A stretch of 64,000 nt of DNA, taken from NCBI GenBank assembly GCA_964036195.1, contig CAXIWS010000688.1:62001-126000 (forward strand), in the 5' to 3' direction. Source of the DNA: Sphaerolaimus hirsutus (lineage: Eukaryota > Nematoda > Chromadorea > Monhysterida > Sphaerolaimidae). A program made the position numbers and the translations under genes. A model generated the notes under the pieces. The model was given only the letters and a program-made list of their open reading frames with translations. It ran no database searches and was not told the DNA's origin. How positions within the stretch are numbered: the stretch's first letter is position 1; each line of letters begins with the position of its first letter. Below are positions 33,453 through 43,866 of this stretch, piece by piece.

Positions 33453-33884
33453 CCGTATTAGCTCGAAATACCCCCATGGGGGTTTATTATTTCGCCAGCA
33501 AATTTTGAGGGGGGGTAATTCGAGGGGGGGTTTATTCGAGGGGGGGGGGGGGTCTATTATTTCGCCAGAAATTTTACAAAATTCCCTGTACTCAGACGTA
33601 GAAATATACAACATTGTCAGAGGCGTATGAGTGTTTATAGGCATATACTACTGTATATACACATAAACCCTTCCCTAACATAACTCAGTCATCGGTTTTA
33701 ACGTGTGTTCTGCATAATACAGTTCACACACTGTGTTATTTGTGATGTACATACTGTTTACACTGTATTTGGGGGGCGGTATTTCGAGGGGGGGGGGGGG
33801 TTATTATTTCCGCAGCCCATTTTGAGGGGGGGTTAATTCGAGGGGGGGGTTAATGCAAGGGTGGGATAATTCGAGGTAATACGG
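33453..33884. mobile_element. Second CCGTATT...AATACGG MITE
   Basis: Ends CCGTATTAGCTCGAAATACC and AATTCGAGGTAATACGG, flanked by TA at 33451-33452 and 33885-33886. Confidence 0.85.
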
Positions 33885-33889
33885 TACCA

Positions 33890-35885
33890 TAGAAATTGAA
33901 AGCTTGGAGTATGCAAATACATTTAGGTAAAGTCGGCGGACATTTCACCCTACAAAATCGGAGAGTTAGAATTCGCTCGTGAATAGAGCGAACAACGAAA
34001 CTTGTGTCCCACGCGGATGCTAGAAATTGAAAAAGAAAATCATATTAAAAGAAAAATGGACGTTTCGCTGCGTCCGTGCGTGCCACGCCCTAGTTATCTA
34101 CATTTTCAACGTTGCTCGTAAAGAATTTGACCGTTCAAACTACCGTTTTACCGTTAAAACTACCGTTTTTGTTTTTATTTTATTTTTCATTTGTTGGCTC
34201 CATTCCAACAGAAGAGAACTTGGCAGCCGGCCAAAATTTCGAAATCCGCTATTAATATGAAAAAATAGGCTCACAATAGCGATATAACCATGTTTATAAA
34301 CAAAAATAGCAATTATGAAGGTGGAAATTGGCAAAGCGAAGCAAATTTTAACGATTTTTAGCTAACTTTCAGTTTTCACTCTCATTTGTATAATACGCAA
34401 CTGGTAACTGGGATAAGGGCCAAGTTTTCATACGTGACCCGATCTATTCCAATGGTTAAAATATTGCGTCACAATACCTAATGCCGTCATGCACTCTCCA
34501 CTGGAGAGATTGACGCAAATGTTTGTAGGGCGATAAGTCTGCCGACTTTAGATGAGTATCAGGTGTGGATATTTAGGGTATGTAGGGTGTGTTGGGTATC
34601 TACATGCTATAGGGTGTGTTGGGTATCTACATTCTACATGGTATAGTCATGACCAGTGATGCATGTAGTAGAACTATCAATAAAAATTGAGCAAATAAAA
34701 CTATAACTGAGACCAGTGAGCAAATTCAAAGAACCCAACAGATTTGTTTGGCACCGCACTGTATCAAAAATTTGTATCATATCCCGCAGGAACTCTAGTT
34801 TGGTTTTGTCATAACTAACATCAATAAAATAACATAACAGCAATAAAAAGCCCCAAGATGCAAGTTTGCATGTTTGGCTTTGATCGTCATTTCCCTACAG
34901 TCTGAAACTATTGATTCCGCCAGTGTAGCTATACCTGTATTGAGTATCTGAACTGAACAAACAAGTTTAAAACAAGTCGTTAAAAACATTTTTTTGTCAT
35001 CCCTACCCCCAACAGCAAGCAGCATAAGAGTATACGAGACAGTAAGACTACATTGTAAAACTACATTGTAAAACTGCACTTTACTTTACACTTTACTTTA
35101 CAGTTTACTTATTGGGACTGCCCCCAGATGTCCAGGGCAGACCAATTCATCACCGGTCGCTGTGCCCTCACTACAGTATTTTTTTGAGTATAAAAACATA
35201 CTTACTTAAAAGTATTACCTATTGAAACCCAGAAAAACATACCCAGTAAAACAAACCCAGAAAAACAAACATTACATACCCAGAAAAACAAACGAAATCG
35301 CATAAACGATGACTAGTGATATCTTCACCGCCATTCTACCTGGTCTCCTGCGATTCCTACGGAATAGTGTTTGTAAATAATAAAAAATACTGTATTTCTC
35401 CTAATAGAATGGCATACCCCAAAAGAATCAAATCATTCAAATACTGTATTTTCTTGAAAGTGGAAAGTTTTTAGAGTGAAAATTTTGAGCGGGGGTATTT
35501 CGAGGGGGCTTAATCGAGTGTGGGGGGTTTATTCAAAGTTAATTATTTCATCAGAAATTTTCGAAAAATTCATACCAAAGAATACGCTTTTACATACTGT
35601 TGTGGGTACAAGCGCCTGAGCATCGGCAAACTTACGCTCGTCCCACAGAGAATTTTCTAAGTGCCAATTTTACAGAAAACAGCAGTGGGTCTCTGACATA
35701 TGTGATGTCAACCAATGATGGGTGAAATGCATTTGTGATGGAGTGTTATTTTGGGGGGTCAAAACGCAACAGTGGCTTCACAAGTATTCATGCATTGCAC
35801 TTGCATTCATTTCGTGAGCATGTGGGGCAAGGGAAATGAGTTGCAAAATGGGACACAACTGAAATGAAACTATCATGCGGGCCTT
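33890..35885. other. 2 kb without a supported gene
   Basis: A 50-bp stretch near 34855-34915 resembles 28305-28370 (GCATGTTTGGCTTTGAT). Short AAACATACCCAGAAAAACA units repeat near 35230-35295. Open frames are short and lack family motifs. Confidence 0.6.
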
Positions 35886-35888
35886 ATA

Positions 35889-36636
35889 AACACCTTCCCG
35901 GTCACGTCCGGCAGCCATTTTTTGATTTTACTTCTTATATCCTATCCCCAGTTCTACGGCGCCCCCGAGGCTGAAACTTGGGGGAGATATTGGCGCAACC
36001 CCCCTCTACTTCGCATGAATTGGGGGGGGGGGGTCGCGGCAACCCCTCTCAGGGTGGGTCGCCCTAAGTGCAAATTTTTTTGTGGCTTTTTTGGTGTCCC
36101 ACAGCAGGTCCGGCACCCGCTGATATGGTATGGTTTGGTATGGTTCTTTACATAACTTTAAACATTTAACCCTTCCCTTTAAAGTATCATAAACCAGCTC
36201 TTCAAGTGGCTAATAAAAAAGTTCCAAAAAGTGAATTTTTGGTCATCTGTCTATTGGGGAGTGGTGTTTTTAGAGAATGAGCGAATTTTTGAGAAATTTT
36301 TCACATTAATCTTACATTATTGAATAGTGTATAGTAGGGGAGTGGTGTTGGTAACACATCCCCAAAATTTAAGATTTATACCCCTCCCACAGCTCAGAAA
36401 TCAGCGGGTGCCGGACCTGCTGTGGCCTGTGGGACACCAAAAAAGCCACAAAAAAAATTGCATTTAGGGCGACCCACCCTGAGAGGGGTCGTAGCGACCC
36501 CCCAATTCATGCGAAGTAGAGGGGAGTTGCGACAATATCTCCCCCAAGTTTCAGCTTCGGGGGCGCCCTAGAACTGGGGATAGGATATAAAAGGTAAAAT
36601 CAAAAAATGGCTGCCGGACGTGACCAGGAAGGTGTT
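35889..36636. mobile_element. Foldback of the AACACCTTCCCGGTCACGTC family (TA target)
   Basis: Ends AACACCTTCCCGGTCACGTC and complement, TA on both sides. Arms of several hundred bases pair through CGCAACCCCCCTCTACTTCG. It is the same family as 46933-48349 and 50425-51841. Confidence 0.85.
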
Positions 36637-36639
36637 TAT

Positions 36640-36800
36640 ATCTCGGCTGGCGCGTGCGCTGTGCGGGTGCCGCCGCGGCCGCCCGCCGCACTGCAGGCCA
36701 ATGGCGCGCAGTGCCGCGGGCGACTGGGGCGACACTCGCGTGCACACGCGCCCGCCCAGGGCGCCCAAAATCCACGACGCACTTGCCCATGCGGGCAACA
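36640..36800. other. Isolated GC-rich island
   Basis: About 160 bp of very GC-rich sequence (GGTGCCGCCGCGGCCGCCCG) in A/T-rich surroundings. Frames are open in several registers, as expected from composition, and no motif supports a gene. Confidence 0.5.
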
Positions 36801-37249
36801 ATACACAACACCGGTAATAAACGTAACAAAATAGGATATATACTGTATTTCCTCAAAATACCCCTGGGGTTTTATTTTTTCAGAGTGAGATTTTTGAGGG
36901 AGGTTGAACGAGGGGGGTATTTCGAAGGGTTTGTGTCATTTTGCCAGAATTTTTTGAAATCCCAGTACTAAATTGTTGTTCGAAACGTGCGCAGATGCCG
37001 AAAAATGCAACAAAAACCGCCAGGTATTTATAGACGTTTATAGACGTCTAATCTATAGTTGCCATTTTGCAGGTCATTTTCCATGACTTTTGACACTTTG
37101 CATGACATTTGCATTTTTACAGGGCTTTTTACAGGGTGTGGGAGTGGCACCGGTGCGGTCGATCTAAAAAATTAAATGGTTTGAGTGTGCAAACACGGCG
37201 GTTTAAACAATATTTATGTTAATCCTCTGATAAGTGATGTCATTTGATG

Positions 37250-37355
37250 ACATGTGTTTCCTTGTTGTGATCTATTTAAATGTGTATTCCGAGTAAGCTG
37301 CACGATGCGACAGCCGAATAAACGTGACAATCTACATCGACAACACGTTTACAAG
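37250..37355 (+). mobile_element. End of the 5' LTR of the second Ty3/gypsy element
   Basis: An AATAAA signal (near 37319) and a CA dinucleotide precede the primer-binding site, as expected for U5. The LTR start could not be placed. No second copy of this sequence was found after the pol stop, so no pair is available. Confidence 0.5.
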
Positions 37356-37367
37356 TGGTGGACGAGC
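37356..37367 (+). other. Candidate primer-binding site of element 2
   Basis: TGGTGGACGAGC, identical over 12 nt to 5079-5090 (minus strand) in element 1. It differs at one base from the TRIM site at 63754-63765. Confidence 0.7.
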
Positions 37368-37420
37368 AGCACTCGCAGTTGCAGTCTTTTTTTAAAGACA
37401 CGTCGCACGTCAAACGACAA

Positions 37421-40339
37421 ATGTCTAATAAAAAAATTTCCACTCGTGAGAGTGATGCCACTGCCTCTAGTGATGCCACCAATCATGGTGATGCCACCAA
37501 TCAGGGTGATGCTACCAATATTGGTAATGCCACTTCTATGCGAAGTGATGCCGCAACTATTTGCGAAGATACCACTCTTTTGAGTGATGCCGCGAGTAGC
37601 GATGCCGTGCCACGTCACGATGCTACCACAAATGGTAATGCCACCAAATTAGTCGGTGATGCCTGCTTGTCAGAAGATACCACACAGTATATGTTGAATT
37701 CCACCATTTCGGGTGATGCCGCAGAAATTAGCGGTGACACAAACAATCTGGTACATTCGGCCGCTGTAGCCTCTAGAATAATGTTGGGGGAAAATAACCC
37801 ATTAGTGCAACGGGGTGGTAACCCACTCATTTCAAACAGTGTGGTGCCACAGGGTTCCAACCCACGTGCCTCAAGCAGTGCAGCACATTTGGGCGCCATA
37901 GCCTCTAGGATAATGATGGGAGAAAATAACCCATCCGGACAACAGGGTTCCCACCCATTGATTTCAAGCAATACTAGAAGCAAAATGCCGACAGCGGCCC
38001 CAGCAGGCATGACAAATGCAGATTTCTGGAGCAATAAATACAAAGAATTAGCGCAAAATACGAAAAAAACACACAAAACTTTGGCACAGGAAGCCCGATC
38101 GAATGTTCCGATAGCTTCAATCGCTACAGAATTTCCACCCCCACCAATGACAATGGTTCCCATGGACCAGGTCACCAACTTAATCGAAAAATTGCAGGTT
38201 AATTTGACAAAAGTATTCACGAAACAATTGCATGACATGAATGAAATCTCAATGACAATGCATGAAGAACATAAATCAACGTCACAAGTCATGGATCTCC
38301 GAATGTCTGAATTAGAAAATCACATGGCTATTCTCACAGATCAAGTTTCCCTTTTGTCAACGACAGCTTTGCCAAATTATGACGGAAATTCACCGAACCA
38401 GGTAGTGACAACCACGGGGAATACAACCACTAACGAAAGGGAGCAAACCGTCCCACCAATGAGGGAACAAACCACCCCACCAATGTCAAATTCGGAACAC
38501 TCAATGATCGTGGGAACTACTCTGCCCACTCTTTTACACACAATACCAGTGTTTAAAGGTGAAAAACAACATTTCAAAGACTGGAAAGAAACGGTGGAAC
38601 AGCACCTATTCATGTTGCCACCTGCAAGTGTTTCCCAGTTCTGGAACATCATTTTTCGTGTGAAATTGGAAGGTTCAGCCAAGGAGCTGTTCAAATCATT
38701 TACAAAAGCACAAAAGGCTGACTATGAATTTGTCCTCACTGAATTGCAAACCACTTATAAAACTCACGGACTCCGGCTACCAGTGGACAAATGGGAGAAA
38801 TTGGTGCAATTTGACGATGAATCTTGCATAAAATTCTGCACACAGATTATGAGCAAAGTGCCCAACGAGTATGTGAAACTATTGCCTGATGAACAAAGAA
38901 AAACTTTAATTTTGATGAGATTTTTGCGTGGCATACAGTTAGATCGGTTTGACAAAGCTATCATTTTCGACCTTCACTTGAAAATACAGAACGGGGAAGT
39001 TACTGAGCCGAGGCATGCCGCCCAAATTTTAGATGAGTATTTATTCAATTTGGAACGGCTGGGGTATAAAGAAAAAAGAAAATATACCGTTGAAACAAAA
39101 ACGTTTGGCAACTCGAAAATTAACAACGCAAATAGTGCAATGCGCCCCGGAAATAAATACCAAGCAGATAACCAGAAATCCACACAGCGAAATGACCGCT
39201 CCGCAAAGTGCACCACCTGTGGAAAATTTGGACACCGCAGCAATAACTGTTGGGCAGGACAACAAACAAAATTTAAACCACAACCCCCTGCTGCAGGATT
39301 CATGGGGGTTAAACGAGTTGGCCCAGCGGCTACTCATAACAGCTCAATGCCCAGCCATGAAAAGAAGCCAATGAAAGGGCCATTAGCAAATAAAAACAAT
39401 AAAAACAGTGAGAAAAATACCACGGCCGTGTATACCTCGGATTCTCTGGAACCACCGGCAGAGGAGGATACAGAAGAAGAACACGAAGATACAGGTTACC
39501 TATCTACTTGCATTATCACATTTCTATATTTTATCATACTGAAAATCCACACTTTGCAGAAGTATACAGCCAAGAGGAAGCTGACAGCAACCACGATTCT
39601 CAGGAAGAGCAAGAACCTAATGAAGATAATGAAATTGATTCTAATGACAATTTTGGCTTGCACATTCAAACTGTCCCTGGTTTCATGCAAGACACTTCTG
39701 ATTCTGAGTGATTTTTCAAGAAAATTCGTTGCCCAAATTACTAATTATATGTGTCAACTTCTGAAAAATGTAATCCAGTCCTGGAATAAAAAAGAGAATG
39801 AGAATAAAATTTACACTTTAAAAACGAAAATAAAACGTAAAAAAATGAAATTTAAACATAAAAAACGTAAACGCAAAATCCCAAACACTTATGAAAGACC
39901 AGATCTTATTGCAACTAAAATTAACATTGAAAATCAACCCGTTACTGCTCTCATAGATACAGGAGCTACTAAGTCAGTTATCTCATTGAAAAACTTGAAA
40001 AAAATCTTAACAGCGGCAAAAGTAGCCCCAGAGAAATATCTGAGAACAATTAATACTATCATTTATCATGCGTCTGGCCACACTTTACCGGGACAAATTA
40101 AACAAGCATTTTTGAAATTTTCACACACAGACAATTTTGGGAAAAAATTTAAAACAGTTCTCCCTTTTCTGGTAAACTTAACCAAAAACGCTTCTGACCA
40201 CATTTTACTAGGGATGGATATTGTGCCAAGATTAAATATAATACCAGAAATCGTGCAAGCATTCAATAAAGCAAAATTGCTACATGATCAAAAAGCTCCT
40301 AGTCAACTCAATATTTATCCAGAAAAAAATGTATATTGA
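37421..40339 (+). CDS. gag: Ty3/gypsy gag-protease polyprotein
   Basis: The frame opens at 37355 but the first ATG is 37421 (MSNKKIST), placed after the primer-binding site. The N-terminal 110 residues are a degenerate repeat of (S/G)-D-A-T-N-x-G units. Then come a disordered region, a capsid-like segment (FKDWKETVEQHLFM to about residue 560), one CCHC knuckle (CTTCGKFGHRSNNC, near 39210) and a pepsin-type protease with ALIDTGATKSVIS (near 39945-39985). Unusually, the gag frame includes protease and only then stops (TGA 40337-40339). A slippery A-AAA-AAT heptamer lies about 12 nt upstream of the stop. RT, RNase H and integrase follow in the -1 frame. Element 1 has the same domain order without the frame break. 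Confidence 0.92.
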   Translation: MSNKKISTRESDATASSDATNHGDATNQGDATNIGNATSMRSDAATICEDTTLLSDAASSDAVPRHDATTNGNATKLVGDACLSEDTTQYMLNSTISGDAAEISGDTNNLVHSAAVASRIMLGENNPLVQRGGNPLISNSVVPQGSNPRASSSAAHLGAIASRIMMGENNPSGQQGSHPLISSNTRSKMPTAAPAGMTNADFWSNKYKELAQNTKKTHKTLAQEARSNVPIASIATEFPPPPMTMVPMDQVTNLIEKLQVNLTKVFTKQLHDMNEISMTMHEEHKSTSQVMDLRMSELENHMAILTDQVSLLSTTALPNYDGNSPNQVVTTTGNTTTNEREQTVPPMREQTTPPMSNSEHSMIVGTTLPTLLHTIPVFKGEKQHFKDWKETVEQHLFMLPPASVSQFWNIIFRVKLEGSAKELFKSFTKAQKADYEFVLTELQTTYKTHGLRLPVDKWEKLVQFDDESCIKFCTQIMSKVPNEYVKLLPDEQRKTLILMRFLRGIQLDRFDKAIIFDLHLKIQNGEVTEPRHAAQILDEYLFNLERLGYKEKRKYTVETKTFGNSKINNANSAMRPGNKYQADNQKSTQRNDRSAKCTTCGKFGHRSNNCWAGQQTKFKPQPPAAGFMGVKRVGPAATHNSSMPSHEKKPMKGPLANKNNKNSEKNTTAVYTSDSLEPPAEEDTEEEHEDTGYLSTCIITFLYFIILKIHTLQKYTAKRKLTATTILRKSKNLMKIMKLILMTILACTFKLSLVSCKTLLILSDFSRKFVAQITNYMCQLLKNVIQSWNKKENENKIYTLKTKIKRKKMKFKHKKRKRKIPNTYERPDLIATKINIENQPVTALIDTGATKSVISLKNLKKILTAAKVAPEKYLRTINTIIYHASGHTLPGQIKQAFLKFSHTDNFGKKFKTVLPFLVNLTKNASDHILLGMDIVPRLNIIPEIVQAFNKAKLLHDQKAPSQLNIYPEKNVY
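40322..40339 (+). promoter_or_regulatory. Candidate -1 ribosomal frameshift site
   Basis: In the gag frame the codons are GAA AAA AAT GTA TAT TGA, so A-AAA-AAT fits the X-XXY-YYZ rule. Slipping one base back enters the pol frame, which is open here. I did not identify a downstream pseudoknot. Confidence 0.55.
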
Positions 40340-43300
40340 AAGCAAACACAGTAAATCCCATATCAATAACCATACCAGGATGGCAAGAGCATTATCAAGG
40401 GATTTGTCGCTTTCAACAATTAGCTGAAAATAATCCTTGGCTTGAAGCAATAGATATAAGTGTTGCGAATAAAATAAAATCACCAATACAAGTATGGATC
40501 ATGAATACAGCTTCAACTGATATAATTTTAAAGAAAACCATGAAAATTGGAACTTTTTTCTTTGCTCACACTCTTCACAAGGATATAAATTTCATACATT
40601 CGGCAGTAGAAAACCCACTGCCCCCAGATTTTAAAGAACCAAATCCAGATTTTCCACTAGATCCCGTGGAAAGAGCAACTTATATTTTACAACACCTACC
40701 GCAAAAAGACATAATTAATCTAACCAAGGTAGAAAGACAAAAATTTGTCAAATTAATTGAGAATTTTCATGATATATTCAGTTGCGGTGAATTTGATGTA
40801 GGCTGCACTTCACTTGTAGCACATTACATAAATATAGACCCTTCACAACGACCAATTAAACAAGCGGCTAGGTATGAAGCCCCACATAAAAAACCATATA
40901 TTGTAGATACAATTGAACAAATGTTAGCAAGAAAGATAATTGAGCCATGTGACAGCCCATGGGCTAGTCCAATCACAGTGGTTAGAAAAGGTGAAAATGA
41001 TTGGAGATTAACGGTAGATTATCGGCTGGTCAACAATATTACAAAAGTACAATCCTACCCCCTACCACAAATTGGACATATATTAACAGAATTTGCAGGG
41101 AGAAAAGTATTTAGTAGTTTAGACCTAAAACATGGATTTTACAACCTTCCCCTGGGAAACGAAACAACAAAAGACATAACTGCATTTGTATGCAGTCTGG
41201 GACAATTTAGGTTTTTGAGATGTCCAATGGGAGCAAGCGGAAGTCCAGCCTCTTTCCAAAGACTTATGAATATAATGTTAAGAGGCTTGGTAGACAATCC
41301 CGCAAGACCATGGTGTAGAACATATCTAGATGACATTTTAATCACCAGCGATACTTCCTCAGAGCATCTAGAGCACTTAGAAAAACTATTCCATCGAATC
41401 AGATGGGCCAATTTAAAATTAGGACCAAAAAAATGTTTATTCTTAGTGTCTAAGTTAAAATATCTAGGACATGAAATTAGTTCTACAGGAATAAAACCAG
41501 CATTCGATAGAGTCAAAGCAGTCATAAATCAAGACAAACCGGAAACTCTGCAGGATCTGCGTAGATTTCTAGGGAAAGTTACATATTTTAGTCACTTTAT
41601 CCCTCAATATGCAAATATTGCAGCCCCACTTTATAATGCCATTTCTACAAAATTTCCGAAAAAAGGATCAACTATCTGTTGTTGGGATGAAGACATGATT
41701 ATAGCTTGGAAAACACTGAAACAATGCCTAACGAAAACCCCATGCCTGGCACATCCACGTTATGATGGCACCGAATTCATCTTGCAAAGTGATGCTTGTA
41801 AATACGGAATTGCAGCAGTTTTATTACAAAAAGGCATAGATAATAAAATCCATCCTATTGCATTTGTGAGTAAACGCATACATGCTGAATACAAACAATG
41901 GAGTGCTGCCATGCTGGAAGCACTAGCAATAGCTTGGAGCCTAAGAAGATTGTCACCTATAATCGAAGGACAAAAAATCGTAATACAAACAGATAATTCC
42001 GGAATAGTACAAGCCTATAAATCACCACATCACAGTGTATTAGAAAGATGGGCTATGTACCTACAAAATAGAATTGTGCGAATTGAACATTGGGCAGCAC
42101 ATTTTAACAAAATAGCTGATCAACTTAGCCGAGCACCTATAGAAGATGGAAATGCTGGAAATTTTGATATAGATTTATTTGAATCAGGAGAATTGATAGA
42201 TTCGCTACTACATCTAACGCCAAACTTAGAATTGGCCCAGTCACTATATACAGAAAATAGGAAAATGGAAAATAAACAATTAAAATCACATGCCAATTTA
42301 CTACTGCCAGATGATTCCACCTCAACTTTCTCATGGAAAGAAGAGCAAGAGAAAGATCCAAAAATTCTGAAAATTAAAACACAACTTGAAAAAGGTCAAA
42401 TTTTCACAAATGCAATCTTGGATAATGGAGTTGTGTTAATTTTATCACCCTTTAAAACACAGCATTTTGTCAAATGGATACCTTCGCATTTACATGCATC
42501 ATTCTTAGCTGAAGCTCATCATGGCCTGTATGCAACCCACGGGGACCCCACAGCTACCTTAGCCCTTCTCACTCAATTTGGCGCATGGCCAAATATGAAA
42601 CAAGATATCTTAAAATTTTGCAAGAAATGTACAAACTGCCATGAAATGAAATCACATGTGCATGGACGACCAGCATTGGGTACAACACCTACCCCAGGAA
42701 CACCTTTTCATACAATTCATCTAGATCTCACAGAACTACCTTCCTTTAAAGGAAATAAATATCTCCTAGTGATAGTGGATGCCTTAACACGTTATACAAT
42801 CACCGTTCCACTGCGATCACACACGGCTGCAAACATATGCCGCGTGTTACAAGAACAAGTTTTTTCATTATTTGGACCACCAGCCTTTTTAGTTACAGAC
42901 AACGCCCCTGAATTTTTGGGAAAATGGTTCAAAAGTTGTTTGGATAAATGGAATATACAGCACATAACAGGGCAAACATATCACCCACAAACTAATGGTA
43001 TAGCTGAAAGAACCATACGTTCACTGTGCACAATATTGCGGATAACTTTAAAAGAAAATAATTCTAAAGATTGGCCACATTTCGCATCTTTAGCGGCATT
43101 AAAATTAAACATGAAAATTCATTCCATCTCTCGAAAACCTCCCTTTTTAATGATTTTTCATCGATTGCCGAAATTCAATCATTTTACTTCATCACTGTTT
43201 ACAACAGACAACCCGCAAAAAAGTTGGCGAACAGCCAAATTATTGACCGATCAAGCAAAAAGAAAATATACTGACTGGTTCAATAATTCTAGAAAAGTAG

Positions 43301-43647
43301 CTATAACTGACAGATTTAAGGAAAACGACATTGTGCTAATGAAAGATTTCTCACGGGGAAAATTAGATCCAGTCTACACGGGACCTTTCAAAATTTTGTC
43401 AATAAAAAATAATTTAGCTGTTCTGACACCTACGGAAAGTGAACAAAAGAACACAAAATTAAGTGAAAATACTGATCTAACTCAAAAGCACAACACAAGC
43501 GAAATTATCGACCCAACTCGAAAGCAGAAAATCAGCGAAACCATCGACCCAAACCAAAAGTATAAAACGAACGAAACCATCGACCCAAAAAAGTACAACA
43601 TAACTTCGAGATTGGAATTTTTGTATAAAATACCCCTACCAGAATAA
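40336..43647 (+). CDS. pol: Ty3/gypsy pol: reverse transcriptase, RNase H, integrase
   Basis: The frame of about 1,100 codons has no ATG near its 5' end and begins inside the gag overlap, so it is likely made by frameshifting. Order: an N-terminal linker; reverse transcriptase (FSSLDLKHGFYNLPLG, FLRCPMGASGSPASFQRLMN and the YLDD box near 41325); RNase H (LQSDACKYGIAAVLLQ near 41790, and TDNSGIV); integrase with its zinc finger (H-x-x-x-H...C-x-x-C, near 42510-42640), the catalytic triad in HLDLTEL, VTDNAPEF and NGIAERT, and a C-terminal GPFKI segment. The tail has three degenerate repeats of TIDP-x-x-K. No internal stop was seen, so the enzyme frame is intact. A matching 3' LTR was not found, so the copy may be 3' truncated. 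Confidence 0.93.
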   Translation: MKANTVNPISITIPGWQEHYQGICRFQQLAENNPWLEAIDISVANKIKSPIQVWIMNTASTDIILKKTMKIGTFFFAHTLHKDINFIHSAVENPLPPDFKEPNPDFPLDPVERATYILQHLPQKDIINLTKVERQKFVKLIENFHDIFSCGEFDVGCTSLVAHYINIDPSQRPIKQAARYEAPHKKPYIVDTIEQMLARKIIEPCDSPWASPITVVRKGENDWRLTVDYRLVNNITKVQSYPLPQIGHILTEFAGRKVFSSLDLKHGFYNLPLGNETTKDITAFVCSLGQFRFLRCPMGASGSPASFQRLMNIMLRGLVDNPARPWCRTYLDDILITSDTSSEHLEHLEKLFHRIRWANLKLGPKKCLFLVSKLKYLGHEISSTGIKPAFDRVKAVINQDKPETLQDLRRFLGKVTYFSHFIPQYANIAAPLYNAISTKFPKKGSTICCWDEDMIIAWKTLKQCLTKTPCLAHPRYDGTEFILQSDACKYGIAAVLLQKGIDNKIHPIAFVSKRIHAEYKQWSAAMLEALAIAWSLRRLSPIIEGQKIVIQTDNSGIVQAYKSPHHSVLERWAMYLQNRIVRIEHWAAHFNKIADQLSRAPIEDGNAGNFDIDLFESGELIDSLLHLTPNLELAQSLYTENRKMENKQLKSHANLLLPDDSTSTFSWKEEQEKDPKILKIKTQLEKGQIFTNAILDNGVVLILSPFKTQHFVKWIPSHLHASFLAEAHHGLYATHGDPTATLALLTQFGAWPNMKQDILKFCKKCTNCHEMKSHVHGRPALGTTPTPGTPFHTIHLDLTELPSFKGNKYLLVIVDALTRYTITVPLRSHTAANICRVLQEQVFSLFGPPAFLVTDNAPEFLGKWFKSCLDKWNIQHITGQTYHPQTNGIAERTIRSLCTILRITLKENNSKDWPHFASLAALKLNMKIHSISRKPPFLMIFHRLPKFNHFTSSLFTTDNPQKSWRTAKLLTDQAKRKYTDWFNNSRKVAITDRFKENDIVLMKDFSRGKLDPVYTGPFKILSIKNNLAVLTPTESEQKNTKLSENTDLTQKHNTSEIIDPTRKQKISETIDPNQKYKTNETIDPKKYNITSRLEFLYKIPLPE

Positions 43648-43866
43648 TAAACCAGTAAATTACCAAGTTACATAATTTTACAACAAACTGCCTTTTAAAA
43701 AATTCAAATCAAACAATTTATCAATTTTTAGCAAAGTATACACCTCAAAATTACCTTCTATTTTCGTCCCTGAAATTGAATTGAGATAAAAATCCTCTAA
43801 AAACCATCAAACCAACCCGCCAAATTAATGGCACCCGGCCTACTAAATATTTGGCAAATATCCAAA
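43648..43866. other. Junction between retroelement 3' end and the next gene
   Basis: A/T-rich, no gene. A polypurine tract and 3' LTR would be expected here but I see no copy of the 5' LTR sequence. Confidence 0.5.

Noticed and set aside
35200..35300. Repeated AAACATACCCAGAAAAACA units as a possible regulatory array
   Set aside because: Few, degenerate units without symmetry or gene context; noted only as low-complexity sequence.
36551..36971. Five overlapping frames in the GC-rich island
   Set aside because: High GC lowers stop frequency; no motif, no start context, and frames extend into MITE sequence.
37355..37420. Upstream extension of gag beginning with GTG
   Set aside because: It begins on the primer-binding site itself; the first 22 codons have no ATG, so 37421 is the better start.
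37615..39337. Minus-strand frames of 98-225 codons
   Set aside because: Antisense shadows of the gag frame, which has clear domains on the plus strand.
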